This document shows, piece after piece, positions 8,243 through 17,779 of a stretch of DNA of 64,000 nucleotides. The stretch is from Acidobacteriota bacterium. Lineage in GTDB: Bacteria; Acidobacteriota; Terriglobia; Bryobacterales; Bryobacteraceae. The DNA lies in contig JAKOTR010000098.1 of assembly GCA_029776225.1 (NCBI GenBank), positions 60,748-124,747 of the forward strand, written 5' to 3'. The notes under the pieces are model-generated. The model made no database searches, was not told where the DNA came from, and worked only from the letters and a program-made list of their open reading frames with translations. The position numbers and the translations under genes were made by a program. The first letter of the stretch is position 1. The number at the start of each line of letters is the position of its first letter.

Positions 8243-9887
8243 CGTGCTCCAAGCCGGCATACTCATCTTCGCCCGCGGATTGAGAGCCCAGGGCGATGTC
8301 CCCGGCGCGCAGGAGACAACGTTCTTTTCCGATGTGGACGATTCCAATCAGCCTTACGCCCTCTACCTGCCGCGCAACCTCGACAGGACACGAAAGTACC
8401 CGCTGGTGATCAGCCTCCACGGCGCCGATTCCGACCACCGGCTAAATCTGCGCAGGGTGTTCGGCCGCGGCGCCCCGCTCGGTTTCGGCCAAAGCCAGGT
8501 CTCCCGCCTTTCCGCGCGGCTTCCCGAGGTGGACTACCTTGTCGCCTGCCCGCTCGCCAGAGGGACAATGGGATATCAGGGAATCGCAGAGAAAGACGTT
8601 TACGACGTGCTCGCGGACGTAAAGAGGCGTTTCCCGATCGACGAGGACCGTATTTACTTGACCGGGCTTTCCATGGGAGGCGGAGGAGCGCTCTGGCTCG
8701 GCCTGACGAGGCCGGGCTTATGGGCGGCCATAGCCTCCGTGTGCCCTTCGCCGCCGGAGGGCGCCGCCGAGCTGGCGCCGAACGCGCTGAACATCCCCGT
8801 ACACCTCTTCCACGGCGATAAAGACCCCGCCGTCAGCGTGGAGGTGTCGCGGCAGTGGCAGCGCACTTTCCTGCGCCTCGGCGTCAACGTGGAGTACGTC
8901 GAATACCCTGGCGTCAGGCACAATTCCTGGGACCTTGCTTACCGGGACGCCGCCATCTTCGACTGGTTTTCGAAACACAGGCGCGAGCGGTTTCCGGAAC
9001 GCGTCCGTTTTACCAGCAGGGCATACAAGTACAACTCCGCGTACTGGGTGGAAATCGACGGGCTGACGCCGGGAGCGCCGGCTTCGATCGACGCCCGGTT
9101 TACCGCCGTCAATCATCTCGAAGTGACGGCTTCGGGCCTGGAAGGCTTCACGCTGAAGCTTGCAGGTCACCCGAAGTTCAGCCGCACCGGCACGCTGGCC
9201 GTCACCATCAACGGCACTCCCTACAAGACGCCCGCGCGTGAAACCGTATCGTTCGCCCGGGCCGGCAACGGCTGGAAGTCCGGGCGATATGCGCCCGCCG
9301 CCGGCGAGAAGCGCCCCGGCTTGGAAGGCCCCATGTCGGAAGCGGTCGCGTCGCGCCACATCTATGTCTACGGGACGGCCGGGACGCATTCCGAGGATGA
9401 GCTGAAACGCCGCCGCGAGCAGGCCGAGCGCGCCGCCGATTGGTCGACGCCGCGCCGCCGCCTGCTGCTCTCTCTCAAAGCGGTGGCCGACCGCGACCTC
9501 CGGGAGCCGGACCGCGCCTCGGGGAATCTCGTGCTGTTTGGCACCGTTTCGACGAACCGCCTGATCGCGGAGCTCTCCCCGCGGTTGCCGCTCGAACTGA
9601 ACCCTGGCGCCGCGGATTACGGCCTCGCATTCGTATATCCGGTCGATGGGCATTATGTGCTGGTCAGTTCGGGCCTGCCCTGGTGGGCCGGCGCCGAGTT
9701 TTCCCGCCGCCCCGGCCTGAACTACACGGGAACGCCCGCGAGCGTGCTGCCGGCGCTCGGCGATTTCATTCTCTTCAAAGGATCGCTTGACAACGTAGTC
9801 GCCGAGGGCAGATTCGACCGCAATTGGAAACTCCCGGCCGAGGCGGCGGCAAGAATCAAAGCTACTGGAGCAGTAATCATTCGATGA
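8229..9887 (+). CDS. Exported PHB-depolymerase/esterase-type alpha/beta hydrolase
   Basis: A 552-residue secreted or periplasmic hydrolase. A signal peptide (MLRRSVLQAGILIFARGLRAQ) precedes an alpha/beta-hydrolase domain. That domain has an oxyanion strand (PLVISLHGA), the nucleophile elbow GLSMGGGG, a catalytic aspartate candidate in HGDKDPAVSVE and a histidine in YPGVRHNSWD. Beyond residue about 265 is a second, beta-rich region of unknown role. The class includes poly(3-hydroxybutyrate) depolymerases and feruloyl esterases. The start overlaps the upstream aldolase by 14 bases, and the end overlaps the next gene by ATGA, implying one transcript. Confidence 0.83.
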   Translation: MLRRSVLQAGILIFARGLRAQGDVPGAQETTFFSDVDDSNQPYALYLPRNLDRTRKYPLVISLHGADSDHRLNLRRVFGRGAPLGFGQSQVSRLSARLPEVDYLVACPLARGTMGYQGIAEKDVYDVLADVKRRFPIDEDRIYLTGLSMGGGGALWLGLTRPGLWAAIASVCPSPPEGAAELAPNALNIPVHLFHGDKDPAVSVEVSRQWQRTFLRLGVNVEYVEYPGVRHNSWDLAYRDAAIFDWFSKHRRERFPERVRFTSRAYKYNSAYWVEIDGLTPGAPASIDARFTAVNHLEVTASGLEGFTLKLAGHPKFSRTGTLAVTINGTPYKTPARETVSFARAGNGWKSGRYAPAAGEKRPGLEGPMSEAVASRHIYVYGTAGTHSEDELKRRREQAERAADWSTPRRRLLLSLKAVADRDLREPDRASGNLVLFGTVSTNRLIAELSPRLPLELNPGAADYGLAFVYPVDGHYVLVSSGLPWWAGAEFSRRPGLNYTGTPASVLPALGDFILFKGSLDNVVAEGRFDRNWKLPAEAAARIKATGAVIIR

Positions 9888-11269
9888 GCAAATATGCAGA
9901 CGATTTCCGGCGAGCCGGCCGCGAAGCGGTGGACTGGGTCGCCGATTACCTTGAGAACGCCAGGCAGTACCCGGTCCTGCCGAAAATAAAGCCGGGTGAA
10001 TTGATCGATGCGCTGCCGGCCTCGGCGCCCGAAAAGGGAGAGAGCCTGGAAGCCATTCTGAAGGATTTCCGGGAACTGATCGTGCCCGCCACGACGCTCT
10101 GGAACCATCCCCGCTTCATGGCCTATTTTCCGAGCGCCAGTTCGCCGCCCGCCATTCTGGCGGAAATGCTGGCAGCCGCGCTGAACACCAACGCGATTCA
10201 CTGGAAGACCTCGCCCGCTTCCACCGAACTGGAGCAGGTGGCCCTGGGCTGGCTGCGGCAATGGATGGGCTTGCCGGAAGAGTTTTTCGGCATCATTTTC
10301 GACACGGCTTCGATCAGCAGCATGCACGCGATAGCGGCGGCCCGGGAGATGGCCGATCCCGAGGCCCGCGAAAACGGAATGCGCCCGGGCATGGTTCTCT
10401 ACGCATCCGACCAGGCGCACTCTTCCATCGAGAAGGATTCGATCGCGCTCGGCATCGGCCGGCGCAACCTGCGCAAGATCGAATCGGATTCGGAGTTCCG
10501 TATGCGCACGGACCTGCTGGAAGCCGCCATCGAGCGCGACCTGGCAGCCGGGAAACGGCCATTCTGCATCGTGGCGACGGTCGGCACCACTTCGACGACC
10601 AGCTTCGACCCGCTCCCCCGGATTGCGGACATCGCCGAACGGTACGGCTTGTGGCTCCATGTGGACGCCGCATACGCGGGCGCTGCGATGATCGTTCCGG
10701 AGCTGCGGCCGCTGTTCGACGGCATCGAGCGCGCGCACTCGCTCGTGACCAACGCGCACAAATGGATGTTCATGCCGATGGACGTCAGCATGTTCTTCAC
10801 GCGCCGGCCGGACATCCTGCGGCGCGCGTTCTCCCTCGTGCCCGAATACCTGCGCACGGCCGAGCACCCGCGGGCAGTGAACCTGATGGAGTACGCCGTG
10901 CCGCTCGGGCGCCGCTTCCGCTCCCTCAAGCTGTGGTTCGCTTTGCGTTACTTCGGGCGCGAAGGCATGATCGAGGTGCTGCGGTCGCACGTCCGCTGGG
11001 CCGCGGAATTTGCCTCCTGGGTGGACGCCGACCCCCGCTTCGAGCGCGTCGCGCCGGCGCCGCTCTCCGCCGTGTGCTTCCGCTTTAAGGGGACGGACGA
11101 GGAGAACAAAGCGATCATCGATTGCGTCAATGCCACCGGCAAGTTCTTCTTGTCGCACACCGTGCTGAACGGGAAGTTTGTTGCGCGGCTGGCTATCGGC
11201 AACCTCTACACGACGCGCCAGGATGTAGAGGAGGCGTGGGAACTGATCCGCAGCACCGCTCCCCGATGA
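9884..11269 (+). CDS. PLP-dependent aromatic-amino-acid-type decarboxylase
   Basis: A 461-residue group II decarboxylase. The PLP lysine is K293 in VTNAHKWMF. The aspartate that pairs with the pyridine nitrogen is D261 in LHVDAAYAG, and a ring-stacking histidine lies in ASDQAHSS. The N-terminal NHPRFMAYFPSASSPPAILAEML block is characteristic of the aromatic L-amino acid/tyrosine decarboxylase group, which turns amino acids into amines with release of CO2. The ATG overlaps the previous stop (ATGA), and its own stop overlaps pyrD in the same way. Substrate specificity is not certain. Confidence 0.92.
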   Translation: MSKYADDFRRAGREAVDWVADYLENARQYPVLPKIKPGELIDALPASAPEKGESLEAILKDFRELIVPATTLWNHPRFMAYFPSASSPPAILAEMLAAALNTNAIHWKTSPASTELEQVALGWLRQWMGLPEEFFGIIFDTASISSMHAIAAAREMADPEARENGMRPGMVLYASDQAHSSIEKDSIALGIGRRNLRKIESDSEFRMRTDLLEAAIERDLAAGKRPFCIVATVGTTSTTSFDPLPRIADIAERYGLWLHVDAAYAGAAMIVPELRPLFDGIERAHSLVTNAHKWMFMPMDVSMFFTRRPDILRRAFSLVPEYLRTAEHPRAVNLMEYAVPLGRRFRSLKLWFALRYFGREGMIEVLRSHVRWAAEFASWVDADPRFERVAPAPLSAVCFRFKGTDEENKAIIDCVNATGKFFLSHTVLNGKFVARLAIGNLYTTRQDVEEAWELIRSTAPR

Positions 11270-12177
11270 ACCGCGCGGCCACCTCGCTGTGTGGGATCCC
11301 GCTGCACAATCCCGTAATCGCGGCGTCGGGCACATTCGGCTACGGCATCGAGTTCGCCAGCGTGGTGGACCTGAACGCTCTGGGCGGGCTCGTGGTCAAA
11401 GGGATCTCGCGCGAGCCGATGCCTGGCAATGCGCCGCCGAGGCTCTTTGAAACCGCCGCCGGGATGATCAACTCGATCGGGTTGCAGAACGTCGGCGTGC
11501 GGGCTTTCGTAAAGGAAAAACTCCCTCTGTTGAGGAGCTTCCGCACGGCCGTGTTCGTCAACGTGTTCGGCTTTACGGCGGAAGACTACGCTGAGGTGGT
11601 GCGCGTGCTCGAAGACGCCGAGGGCGTGGACGGCTACGAACTGAACGCTTCGTGCCCCAACGTCAAACAGGGCGGCATCCAGTTTTCCAGCGACCCGAAA
11701 TGCCTGGCCGAGCTGGTCGCGGAGGTGCGCCGCGTGGCGCGCCGCCCGGTGATCGCGAAACTCTCGCCCAACGTGGCGCGCATCGAGCCGCTCGCCCGCG
11801 CGGCCGAGGATGCCGGCGCCGATGCGGTCTCCCTGGTGAATACGTTTGTCGCTCTGGCGGTGGATGCCAGGACGCGGCGCTCGCGCCTGGGGGGCGGATT
11901 CGGCGGGCTTTCCGGACCCGCCATCAAGCCGCTGGCGCTGCGTCTGGTGTATGAAGCGGCGCGCGCGGTGACCATACCGGTAGTAGGGATGGGCGGGATT
12001 GCAAGCGGCGAGGACGCGGCCGAGTTTCTGATCGCCGGCGCCTCGGCCGTCGAGGTGGGCACGGCGAATTTCTGGGACCCCGCTGCCTCCGTGCGAATCG
12101 CGCATGAGCTTGAGGACTTTTTGAGGCGGCAGGGTGTTGCGAGCGTGCGTGATATCGTGGGTACGCTCGAACTATGA
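11266..12177 (+). CDS. pyrD: Dihydroorotate dehydrogenase, class 1B-like
   Basis: A 303-residue FMN enzyme that oxidises dihydroorotate to orotate in pyrimidine synthesis. The flavin-contacting lysine is K45 (VVKGIS), and the catalytic base is C130 in NASCPN, which marks class 1 enzymes. The ending [30 protein letters not shown] binds the FMN phosphate. Class 1B enzymes normally work with an iron-sulfur subunit, PyrK; no pyrK is adjacent here. The gene is joined to its neighbours by ATGA overlaps on both sides, an unusual operon setting between a decarboxylase and RidA. Confidence 0.93.
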   Translation: MNRAATSLCGIPLHNPVIAASGTFGYGIEFASVVDLNALGGLVVKGISREPMPGNAPPRLFETAAGMINSIGLQNVGVRAFVKEKLPLLRSFRTAVFVNVFGFTAEDYAEVVRVLEDAEGVDGYELNASCPNVKQGGIQFSSDPKCLAELVAEVRRVARRPVIAKLSPNVARIEPLARAAEDAGADAVSLVNTFVALAVDARTRRSRLGGGFGGLSGPAIKPLALRLVYEAARAVTIPVVGMGGIASGEDAAEFLIAGASAVEVGTANFWDPAASVRIAHELEDFLRRQGVASVRDIVGTLEL

Positions 12178-12554
12178 AGAGAATCGTTTCTACCGAAGAA
12201 GCTCCGAAGGCAATCGGGCCGTACTCGCAGGCCGTGGTCTGGAACGGATTGGTGTTCCTGAGCGGGCAGATCCCGATTGACCCGGCGACGAATCAGATCG
12301 TTGAGGGCGACATCGCCGTGCAAACCGAACGCGTGCTGGAGAACCTTAAGGCCGTGCTGGCCGCCTGTGGCTCGTCGCTCGACCGGACGCTCAAGACCAC
12401 CGTGTACCTCAAGGACATGTCCGAGTTCGCGCGCATGAATGAGGTGTACGCGCGCTACTTTACGGAAAACCCGCCCGCGCGCTCCACTGTGGAAGCGGCG
12501 CGGCTGCCGCGCGATGTCCGCGTGGAGATCGACGCGATCGCGATCGCCGGCTAG
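12174..12554 (+). CDS. RidA family enamine/imine deaminase
   Basis: A 126-residue YjgF/YER057c/UK114 protein, normally a trimer. It shows the family signatures SGQIP, the [25 protein letters not shown] block, and [12 protein letters not shown] with the substrate-binding arginine near residue 105. RidA hydrolyses reactive enamines and imines released by PLP enzymes. Its position last in an operon containing a PLP decarboxylase gives a plausible reason for the coupling. The start overlaps the pyrD stop by ATGA. Confidence 0.93.
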   Translation: MKRIVSTEEAPKAIGPYSQAVVWNGLVFLSGQIPIDPATNQIVEGDIAVQTERVLENLKAVLAACGSSLDRTLKTTVYLKDMSEFARMNEVYARYFTENPPARSTVEAARLPRDVRVEIDAIAIAG

Positions 12555-12580
12555 ACTCGCGCGTTCGCGCCGGCGTTCCG

Positions 12581-13012
12581 CTACTCTCCCCTGTGGTTTT
12601 CCAAAAAATCTTTGTCGATGGGTTTGCGGCCGCGAAAACCTTCGGTCATGCCGTGCCAGAATTCGATAGCCGGCTCGCCGAGTTTCCAGCACAGATAGAC
12701 CTCCTCGCCGCGGAACAGGGTGGGGAAGTCCACCAGGCCCAAGCCGAGGTCCTTTAGCACGCAGCCGTGCTGGTGTACCGTGTCGATCGATTTTTTCAGC
12801 GAGCTCGCCAGAAGGTCGCGGTTGCGGCGCTTCAGGGCCAGTTCTTCACGCGGCACGAAGGTTCCGCCGAGCAGGGTGATTCGCTCCGAGTAGGCGCGCA
12901 GTTCCAGATCCACTTCCTCGAAGGATTTCTTGAGCGAAGTGATGTTGCGCACCACAGGTTCGAGCTCAGGCAGCAGCCGCTGCGCGTCCTCGAGCCGAAA
13001 GAAACGCGGCAT
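12581..13012 (-). CDS. DUF2203 family protein
   Basis: A 143-residue soluble protein of a widespread uncharacterised family. It begins with FRLEDAQRLLPELEPVVRNI and ends with a CWKLGEPAIEFWHGMTEGFRGRKPI block (usually CWxxGE.i.fWH). The start at 13012 is favoured because the family begins with the RLEDAxxLLPxL helix. It lies 8 bases downstream of the YjbQ gene, so the two are probably co-transcribed. Function unknown; the conserved cysteine, tryptophan and histidine could form a binding site. Confidence 0.85.
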   Translation of the reverse strand: MPRFFRLEDAQRLLPELEPVVRNITSLKKSFEEVDLELRAYSERITLLGGTFVPREELALKRRNRDLLASSLKKSIDTVHQHGCVLKDLGLGLVDFPTLFRGEEVYLCWKLGEPAIEFWHGMTEGFRGRKPIDKDFLENHRGE

Positions 13013-13020
13013 TGCTACAG

Positions 13021-13533
13021 CTAAATACCAGAGATCTGGACGGCGAGCGACCGGCTGCGCGGTCCGTCGAACTCGGCGAAGATGATGTTCTGCCACGTCC
13101 CGAGCAGCACCTTCGAATTACGGACCTGGAGGCAGAGCGTCTGCCCCATCAACATGCCCCTCAGATGCGAGTCCGCGTTGGACCGCTCGCAATCGGAATA
13201 CTGCGGATCGTTGTGCCGCCAGCGCCGTTCCCGATCGACCAGCCCCTCCAGGCATGTTTTCATGTCGTGCAGCAGCGCGTCCTGCCACTCGTTCAGGAAA
13301 ACCGCCGTGGTGGTGTGGAGCGACTGGATGTGAATCAAACCTTCCCGCACCCCGCTCTTCTTCACAAGCTCGTTAATGCGATCGGTGAGATTGGTCAACT
13401 GGAACCTTTCGGTAGTGACCCACTCGATCACACGGTTGAAGATACGCAGGCGGCCTTCGCTAACGGGACGAGTCGCCTGCTCTGGGAGATCGGATGTGTC
13501 GGATTCCCTCGGTTGAATACCAGGTGTGCTCAT
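13021..13533 (-). CDS. YjbQ/UPF0047 family protein
   Basis: A 170-residue protein of the YjbQ family, annotated in other bacteria as having secondary thiamine-phosphate synthase activity. The family core is clear: IHIQSLHTTTAVFLNEWQD with the HTT motif, a RWRHNDPQ segment, SNADSHLRGMLMG, and LGTWQNIIFAEFDGPRSR near the end. About 20 residues at the N-terminus are extra and probably disordered. The physiological role is uncertain; the thiamine activity was shown only by complementation in other organisms. It is the upstream partner of the DUF2203 gene. Confidence 0.9.
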   Translation of the reverse strand: MSTPGIQPRESDTSDLPEQATRPVSEGRLRIFNRVIEWVTTERFQLTNLTDRINELVKKSGVREGLIHIQSLHTTTAVFLNEWQDALLHDMKTCLEGLVDRERRWRHNDPQYSDCERSNADSHLRGMLMGQTLCLQVRNSKVLLGTWQNIIFAEFDGPRSRSLAVQISGI

Positions 13534-13662
13534 GTTTGTTCTCTGTTTCCGGATACGGCTTTGCCCCTCAGAATCAACAAGCTGGCTAGTTTCTTAATTA
13601 TAACAAATGAACTGAATCCAGAGTTGCGGCTTCAGGCGAGATACAAATACGCAAGGCCCGCG

Positions 13663-14883
13663 TCAGTTAGCCGGATATTTGCGGGCGACGTAGTCTTCCA
13701 AAATGCCGATGAAATCAGCCACGATGTTGTCTCCCTTTAGAGTCGTGGCCAGCCGGCCGTCGACAAACACGGGCGCCTTGGGCTCTTCAAACGTGCCCGG
13801 CAGAGAAATGCCGAGATTGGCGTGCTTGGACTCTCCCGGGCCGTTCACGACGCAGCCCATAACCGCCACGCGCATCTCTTCCACTCCGGGGTGCCGCTCG
13901 CGCCAGACCGGCATGCGTTCGCGCAGATAAGTCTGGATCTGCTCGGCCATCTCCTGGAAGAACGTGCTGGTCGTGCGGCCGCAGCCGGGGCAGGCGGTCA
14001 CTTGCGGCGCGAAGCTGCGGAGCCCGAGCGACTGGAGGATCTGCTGACAGACCAGCACCTCCTCGGTGCGGTCGCCGTTCGGCGCCGGCGTCAGCGAAGC
14101 GCGGATCGTATCGCCGATGCCCTCCTGCAGCAACACCGCCAGGGCCGCCGTCGTGGCGACGATCCCCTTCGAGCCGAGCCCCGCTTCGGTCAGGCCGAGG
14201 TGCAGAGGGTAGTCGCAGCGCGCCGCCAGCGAACGGTAAACGCTGATGAGGTCCTGCACCCCGCTCACTTTCGCGCTAAGAATGATCTTGTCGTGCCCAA
14301 GCCCGTAGCGCTCGGCGGCCTGCGCCGATTCGAGCGCGCTCACCACCATGGCTTCCAGCATCACCGTCCGCGCGTCGGCGGGCTGCGGCTTGCGCGCATT
14401 CTCGTCCATCAGCCGCATCAGCAACGTCTGGTCAAGCGATCCCCAGTTCACACCAATGCGCACCGGACGGTTGTACTCCACCGCGGTTTCGATCATCGCC
14501 CGGAAATTCTCGTCGTGCTTCCGTCCGATGTTCACGTTGCCGGGATTGATGCGGTATTTCGCCAGCGCGCGGGCGCATTCCGGGTATTTTTTCAGCAGGA
14601 TATGGCCGTTGTAGTGGAAATCGCCGATGATGGGCACGCGGATGCCCGCGCGGTCCAACTCCTCGACGATGCGCGGCACCGCCTTCGCGGCGTCGTCGTT
14701 GTTCACCGTGATCCGCACCAGCTCCGAGCCGGCCCGCGCCAAGGCGGCCGCCTGATCCACCGTGCTCCTGACATCCGCGGTATCCGTATTCGTCATTGAC
14801 TGCACGACGATCGGGTGGCCGGAGCCGATCGCGACTCCGCCTACGTGGACCACAACGGTGGTGCGCCGCGGCAAGGCGTCCAT
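13663..14883 (-). CDS. ispG: 4-hydroxy-3-methylbut-2-enyl diphosphate synthase
   Basis: A 406-residue iron-sulfur enzyme (GcpE) of the methylerythritol phosphate route to isoprenoids. It converts methylerythritol cyclodiphosphate to HMBPP. The [4Fe-4S] ligands are visible: C298 and C301 in ACPGCGR, C344 in GCVVNG, with E351 as the fourth ligand. The N-terminal barrel has [22 protein letters not shown]. The start at 14883 follows a strong GGAGG ribosome-binding site; the frame continues upstream, but those residues are not homologous-looking. Monocistronic here. Confidence 0.96.
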   Translation of the reverse strand: MDALPRRTTVVVHVGGVAIGSGHPIVVQSMTNTDTADVRSTVDQAAALARAGSELVRITVNNDDAAKAVPRIVEELDRAGIRVPIIGDFHYNGHILLKKYPECARALAKYRINPGNVNIGRKHDENFRAMIETAVEYNRPVRIGVNWGSLDQTLLMRLMDENARKPQPADARTVMLEAMVVSALESAQAAERYGLGHDKIILSAKVSGVQDLISVYRSLAARCDYPLHLGLTEAGLGSKGIVATTAALAVLLQEGIGDTIRASLTPAPNGDRTEEVLVCQQILQSLGLRSFAPQVTACPGCGRTTSTFFQEMAEQIQTYLRERMPVWRERHPGVEEMRVAVMGCVVNGPGESKHANLGISLPGTFEEPKAPVFVDGRLATTLKGDNIVADFIGILEDYVARKYPAN

Positions 14884-15104
14884 AAATCCTCCGGAATCTT
14901 CATTGTAGCAGCGGGGCCGGAACGCCCCCCGGGAAGGAACATTCGATTGAAAAAAATTCACAACCGTGGGGAATTTACCGGGAAAGGCTGGGATATTTTC
15001 TCCTGTTTTCAATAAATCCGGCTCCGGGCCAGCGAATTGCCTACACAGATTCCAAGAAGTCTTTCCCCACCGTAACGGGCCCACTTGGCCACGGAGGAAT
15101 CCGA

Positions 15105-16091
15105 ATGCGTTCTTTCCACTCCGCCGTCGTTCTGCGCGCACCGCGGACGGCCGTTCTCCTGCTTTCGTTGGTGGCATTTTCTGCGGCCGCACAGTTCGAT
15201 CCGATGGCCCAGGGCCATGCGGTGCTGACCGGGGAGATCACCCCGGACAACCCCAGAGAGATGCCCTCCGGCCTGACTGTGGAGCTGGTGGACATGCAGT
15301 CGCGCATGGTCGTAGGACAGGCCATCGCGGGGCTGGACGGCCGCTTCCAGATCGGCAACCTGCGGCCGGGCGATTACCAGTTGCGCGTCACCAACGGAGC
15401 CGGCGGGGTGATCGAGCAGCAGTATGTCAGGGTCAACGGAGTCGGCGATTTCGTCACCGTGCGCCTGCCCGAGGTGAAGCGGGAGCAGCCGCTGTCAGGA
15501 ACGGTCTCCGTGGCGCGCCTGGGGCATAAGGTGCCCGGCAAAGCCCAAAAAGAATTCGATAGAGCCGTGAAGGCGGCCGAAAGAAACGATTCTCAAAAAG
15601 CGATCGAGCATTTGAAAAAAGCGATTGAAATCGATCCCGATTTCATGGAAGCTTACAATAATCTCGGCGCTCGCTACCTGCGGATGAACCAGCCGGCGGA
15701 AGCCGCCGTTTATCTGGAGCGAGCCGTGGAGCTCGACGGCAGCTCGTCGCAGGCGCACTCCAATCTGGCGATCGCCTACCTGCTGTTGCAGCGGTTCGAG
15801 GAGGCAGAGCGGGAGGCGCGCCAGGCTGTCACGCTCGATGCCACTTCCAACAGAGCGCGTTACGTGCTCGGAATGGCGCTGGCGGCGCAGAATCGCGATC
15901 CGCAGGAGGCCGTAATTAATTTGGACGCGGCAGCGCGGGAAATCCCGAAGGCGCGGCTGACGGCGGCACACGTTCTGGCGCGCGACGGCCAGCGCGCCGC
16001 GGCTGCGGCGGAGCTGAGGAAGTACCTGGATTCTGGACACAATGAAGGCCGGGAGGAGGTGCAGGAGTGGCTGGCGGAACTGGAGAAATAA
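15105..16091 (+). CDS. Exported TPR protein with carboxypeptidase-regulatory-like domain
   Basis: A 328-residue protein. A signal peptide ends near residue 30 ([13 protein letters not shown]). A beta-sandwich of the carboxypeptidase-regulatory type follows (residues about 40-115: [31 protein letters not shown]). At least three tetratricopeptide repeats cover about 145-260 ([27 protein letters not shown] and neighbours). The combination is common in Acidobacteriota envelope proteins. It probably acts as a periplasmic interaction scaffold. The ATG follows CACGGAGGAATCCGA, a strong ribosome-binding site. Confidence 0.85.
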   Translation: MRSFHSAVVLRAPRTAVLLLSLVAFSAAAQFDPMAQGHAVLTGEITPDNPREMPSGLTVELVDMQSRMVVGQAIAGLDGRFQIGNLRPGDYQLRVTNGAGGVIEQQYVRVNGVGDFVTVRLPEVKREQPLSGTVSVARLGHKVPGKAQKEFDRAVKAAERNDSQKAIEHLKKAIEIDPDFMEAYNNLGARYLRMNQPAEAAVYLERAVELDGSSSQAHSNLAIAYLLLQRFEEAEREARQAVTLDATSNRARYVLGMALAAQNRDPQEAVINLDAAAREIPKARLTAAHVLARDGQRAAAAAELRKYLDSGHNEGREEVQEWLAELEK

Positions 16092-16121
16092 AAAGTGACT
16101 CTGGCGTATTTACATCTTAAT

Positions 16122-16256
16122 TTGACTTCATCCTGTTTCATCTCCTACCCTAAATACTAGGGGTGCGATTCTCGCAAGACTACGCCGGCGCTGGTATTTC
16201 CGATCGGCGCCTTATTTCCTCATTCGAGAGAATGCCCCTGAAATTGAGGGGTTTTT
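16122..16256 (+). promoter_or_regulatory. Promoter and folded leader that hides the ribosome-binding site
   Basis: A TTGACT at 16122-16127 and TACCCT at 16146-16151, 18 bases apart, form a candidate promoter. The roughly 100-base leader holds four consecutive hairpins. Stem 1: 16165-16168 with 16172-16175. Stem 2: 16187-16194 with 16204-16211. Stem 3: 16221-16225 with 16230-16234, around a GAGA tetraloop. Stem 4: 16235-16239 with 16247-16251. The right arm of stem 4 (AGGGG) is the only ribosome-binding site, 5 bases before the ATG, and is followed by TTTTT. The last stem could therefore block translation or stop transcription. Confidence 0.5.
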
Positions 16257-16667
16257 ATGCCGAAACAAGGCAAAAGCGCAAGAATTATCCTATGTGGTTT
16301 GGATCGAGCGCTAGCCGCTGAACTGGGAGCAGTACTGGCCCAACAGGACCAGGAGGTACATACCGAAGCCTTCCGCTCGCCGGCGGAGTGTCTGGCCGCG
16401 GTGGAACGCCTGCAAGCAGATCTCGTCTTCATATCTTCCGACCGGGACAGGTACCTGGGATTGCTCGAAGCCGTCGGCAGGCACAAGCCGGACCTGCCGG
16501 TAGTGGTGGTCAGCCGGAGGCCCGAGGTGTCCGAATGGCTGGACGCCATCGAGGCGGGCGCCGCGGATTATTGCGCCGCGCCGTTTGAATCGAGTCATAT
16601 CCAGTGGATTCTCGACTCGACCCTGAACCGTCAGGCGGCGCCGGCTCTTTATCGCACCGCGGGCTAG
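16257..16667 (+). CDS. Degenerate response-regulator receiver domain, stand-alone
   Basis: A 136-residue protein with the fold pattern of a CheY-type receiver: beta1 RIILCGL, beta3 ADLVFIS, beta4 PVVVVS and a final WLDAIEAGAADYCAAPF block. The usual phosphorylated aspartate at the end of beta3 is replaced (FISSDR rather than LLDxxM). The acidic pair after beta1 is absent, and the conserved lysine before the proline is alanine (CAAPF rather than xKPF). It should not be phosphorylated in the usual way and may be a ligand- or protein-binding pseudo-receiver. No histidine kinase is next to it. Confidence 0.8.
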   Translation: MPKQGKSARIILCGLDRALAAELGAVLAQQDQEVHTEAFRSPAECLAAVERLQADLVFISSDRDRYLGLLEAVGRHKPDLPVVVVSRRPEVSEWLDAIEAGAADYCAAPFESSHIQWILDSTLNRQAAPALYRTAG

Positions 16668-16777
16668 AAGAGCGCCGCCGGGCAATTACCGGTCCGGCCC
16701 TCCAATGTTATACTGCAACAAGGAGTTGCACCCCCTTGCTGTTTCGAGCGCAGCTACGCCTGTTCGCGCACATTCAA

Positions 16778-17728
16778 ATGATGGCAGCCCTGGAAAACGC
16801 CGAAGAAGAGACCCTGATCGGCGGCCAGGCTGTAATGGAAGGCGTCATGATGCGCTCCCCGCGCAGTTACTGCGTGGCTGTCCGCAAGGCATCCGGCGAG
16901 ATCGTAACCGACGAAAAACGCGTCCCCAAGCTTTCGGAGAAATACCCGGCATTCCGCTTCCCCGTGCTGCGCGGGGTGGGGACGCTGGGACAGGCCCTGG
17001 GACTCGGGATCAAGGCTTTGCAGTTCTCCGCGAATGCCGCGCTCGAGGATGCCGATCCTGACGCAAAGAAGGGCGCAAAGAAGCAGGAAATCACCTCCTG
17101 GATGCTTGCGCTCAATCTGGGGATTTCGCTGCTGTTTTTCATCTTCCTGTACAAGTTCGTCCCGCTTTACCTGACAACGGCGCTCGGCAAAGTGGTGCCG
17201 GCTCTACAAAGCCGCGTCCCTTTTAACTTTTGCGACGGCGTGATCCGGATGGCGATATTCGTTGGGTTCCTCTACCTGATTTCGCTCTGGAAGGACATCC
17301 GCCGCGTCTTCGAGTACCACGGGGCCGAGCACCGCGTCGTTTTCAACTTCGAGTCGGGGCTGCCGGTGACGGTGGAAAACGCGCAGAAATTCCCCACTTT
17401 CCATCCGCGGTGTGGGACGAGCTTTCTGCTGGTGGTGATGCTGGTCTCGATCGGCATCTACGCGCTGCTGCCGTTCGATTCGTTCGCCCTGCAATTCGCC
17501 GGACGCGTTGTGCTGCTCCCGCTGGTCGCCGGGGTGAGCTACGAGCTGATCCGCTATGCCGCCCGGCATCGTGGGAGTCTGCTGGCCACGCTGACCGCGC
17601 CGGGACTCTGGCTGCAGCGGATCACGACGCGGCCGCCCTCCGACGAGCAGACCGCCGTCGCGATCGAGGCGCTGGAACGCGCCATGGCTCTCGAGCAAGC
17701 CCAGGGCGGCAGGATGGTGATCGCTTAG
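16778..17728 (+). CDS. DUF1385 (YqhQ-like) membrane protein
   Basis: A 316-residue protein starting with EETLIGGQAVMEGVMMRSPRSY, the hallmark of the DUF1385 family. Several hydrophobic segments follow (about residues 105-135, 155-175, 210-250). The motif FEYHGAEHRVVFNFESG, and later FHPRCGTSFL, carry conserved histidine, glutamate and cysteine residues that may bind a metal. Function unknown. It lies 51 bases upstream of prfA, and this arrangement (DUF1385-prfA-prmC) recurs in several bacterial groups. Two adjacent ATGs (16778, 16781) are equivalent starts. Confidence 0.9.
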   Translation: MMAALENAEEETLIGGQAVMEGVMMRSPRSYCVAVRKASGEIVTDEKRVPKLSEKYPAFRFPVLRGVGTLGQALGLGIKALQFSANAALEDADPDAKKGAKKQEITSWMLALNLGISLLFFIFLYKFVPLYLTTALGKVVPALQSRVPFNFCDGVIRMAIFVGFLYLISLWKDIRRVFEYHGAEHRVVFNFESGLPVTVENAQKFPTFHPRCGTSFLLVVMLVSIGIYALLPFDSFALQFAGRVVLLPLVAGVSYELIRYAARHRGSLLATLTAPGLWLQRITTRPPSDEQTAVAIEALERAMALEQAQGGRMVIA

Positions 17729-17779
17729 CGGCTGCGCGTCGCAGGGGCGCAACCGCCCGTTTATTCATCAGGAATCGCG

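Noticed and set aside
9722..11335. 537-codon minus-strand frame opposite the PLP decarboxylase
   Set aside because: Antisense shadow; the plus strand has the complete PLP enzyme motifs.
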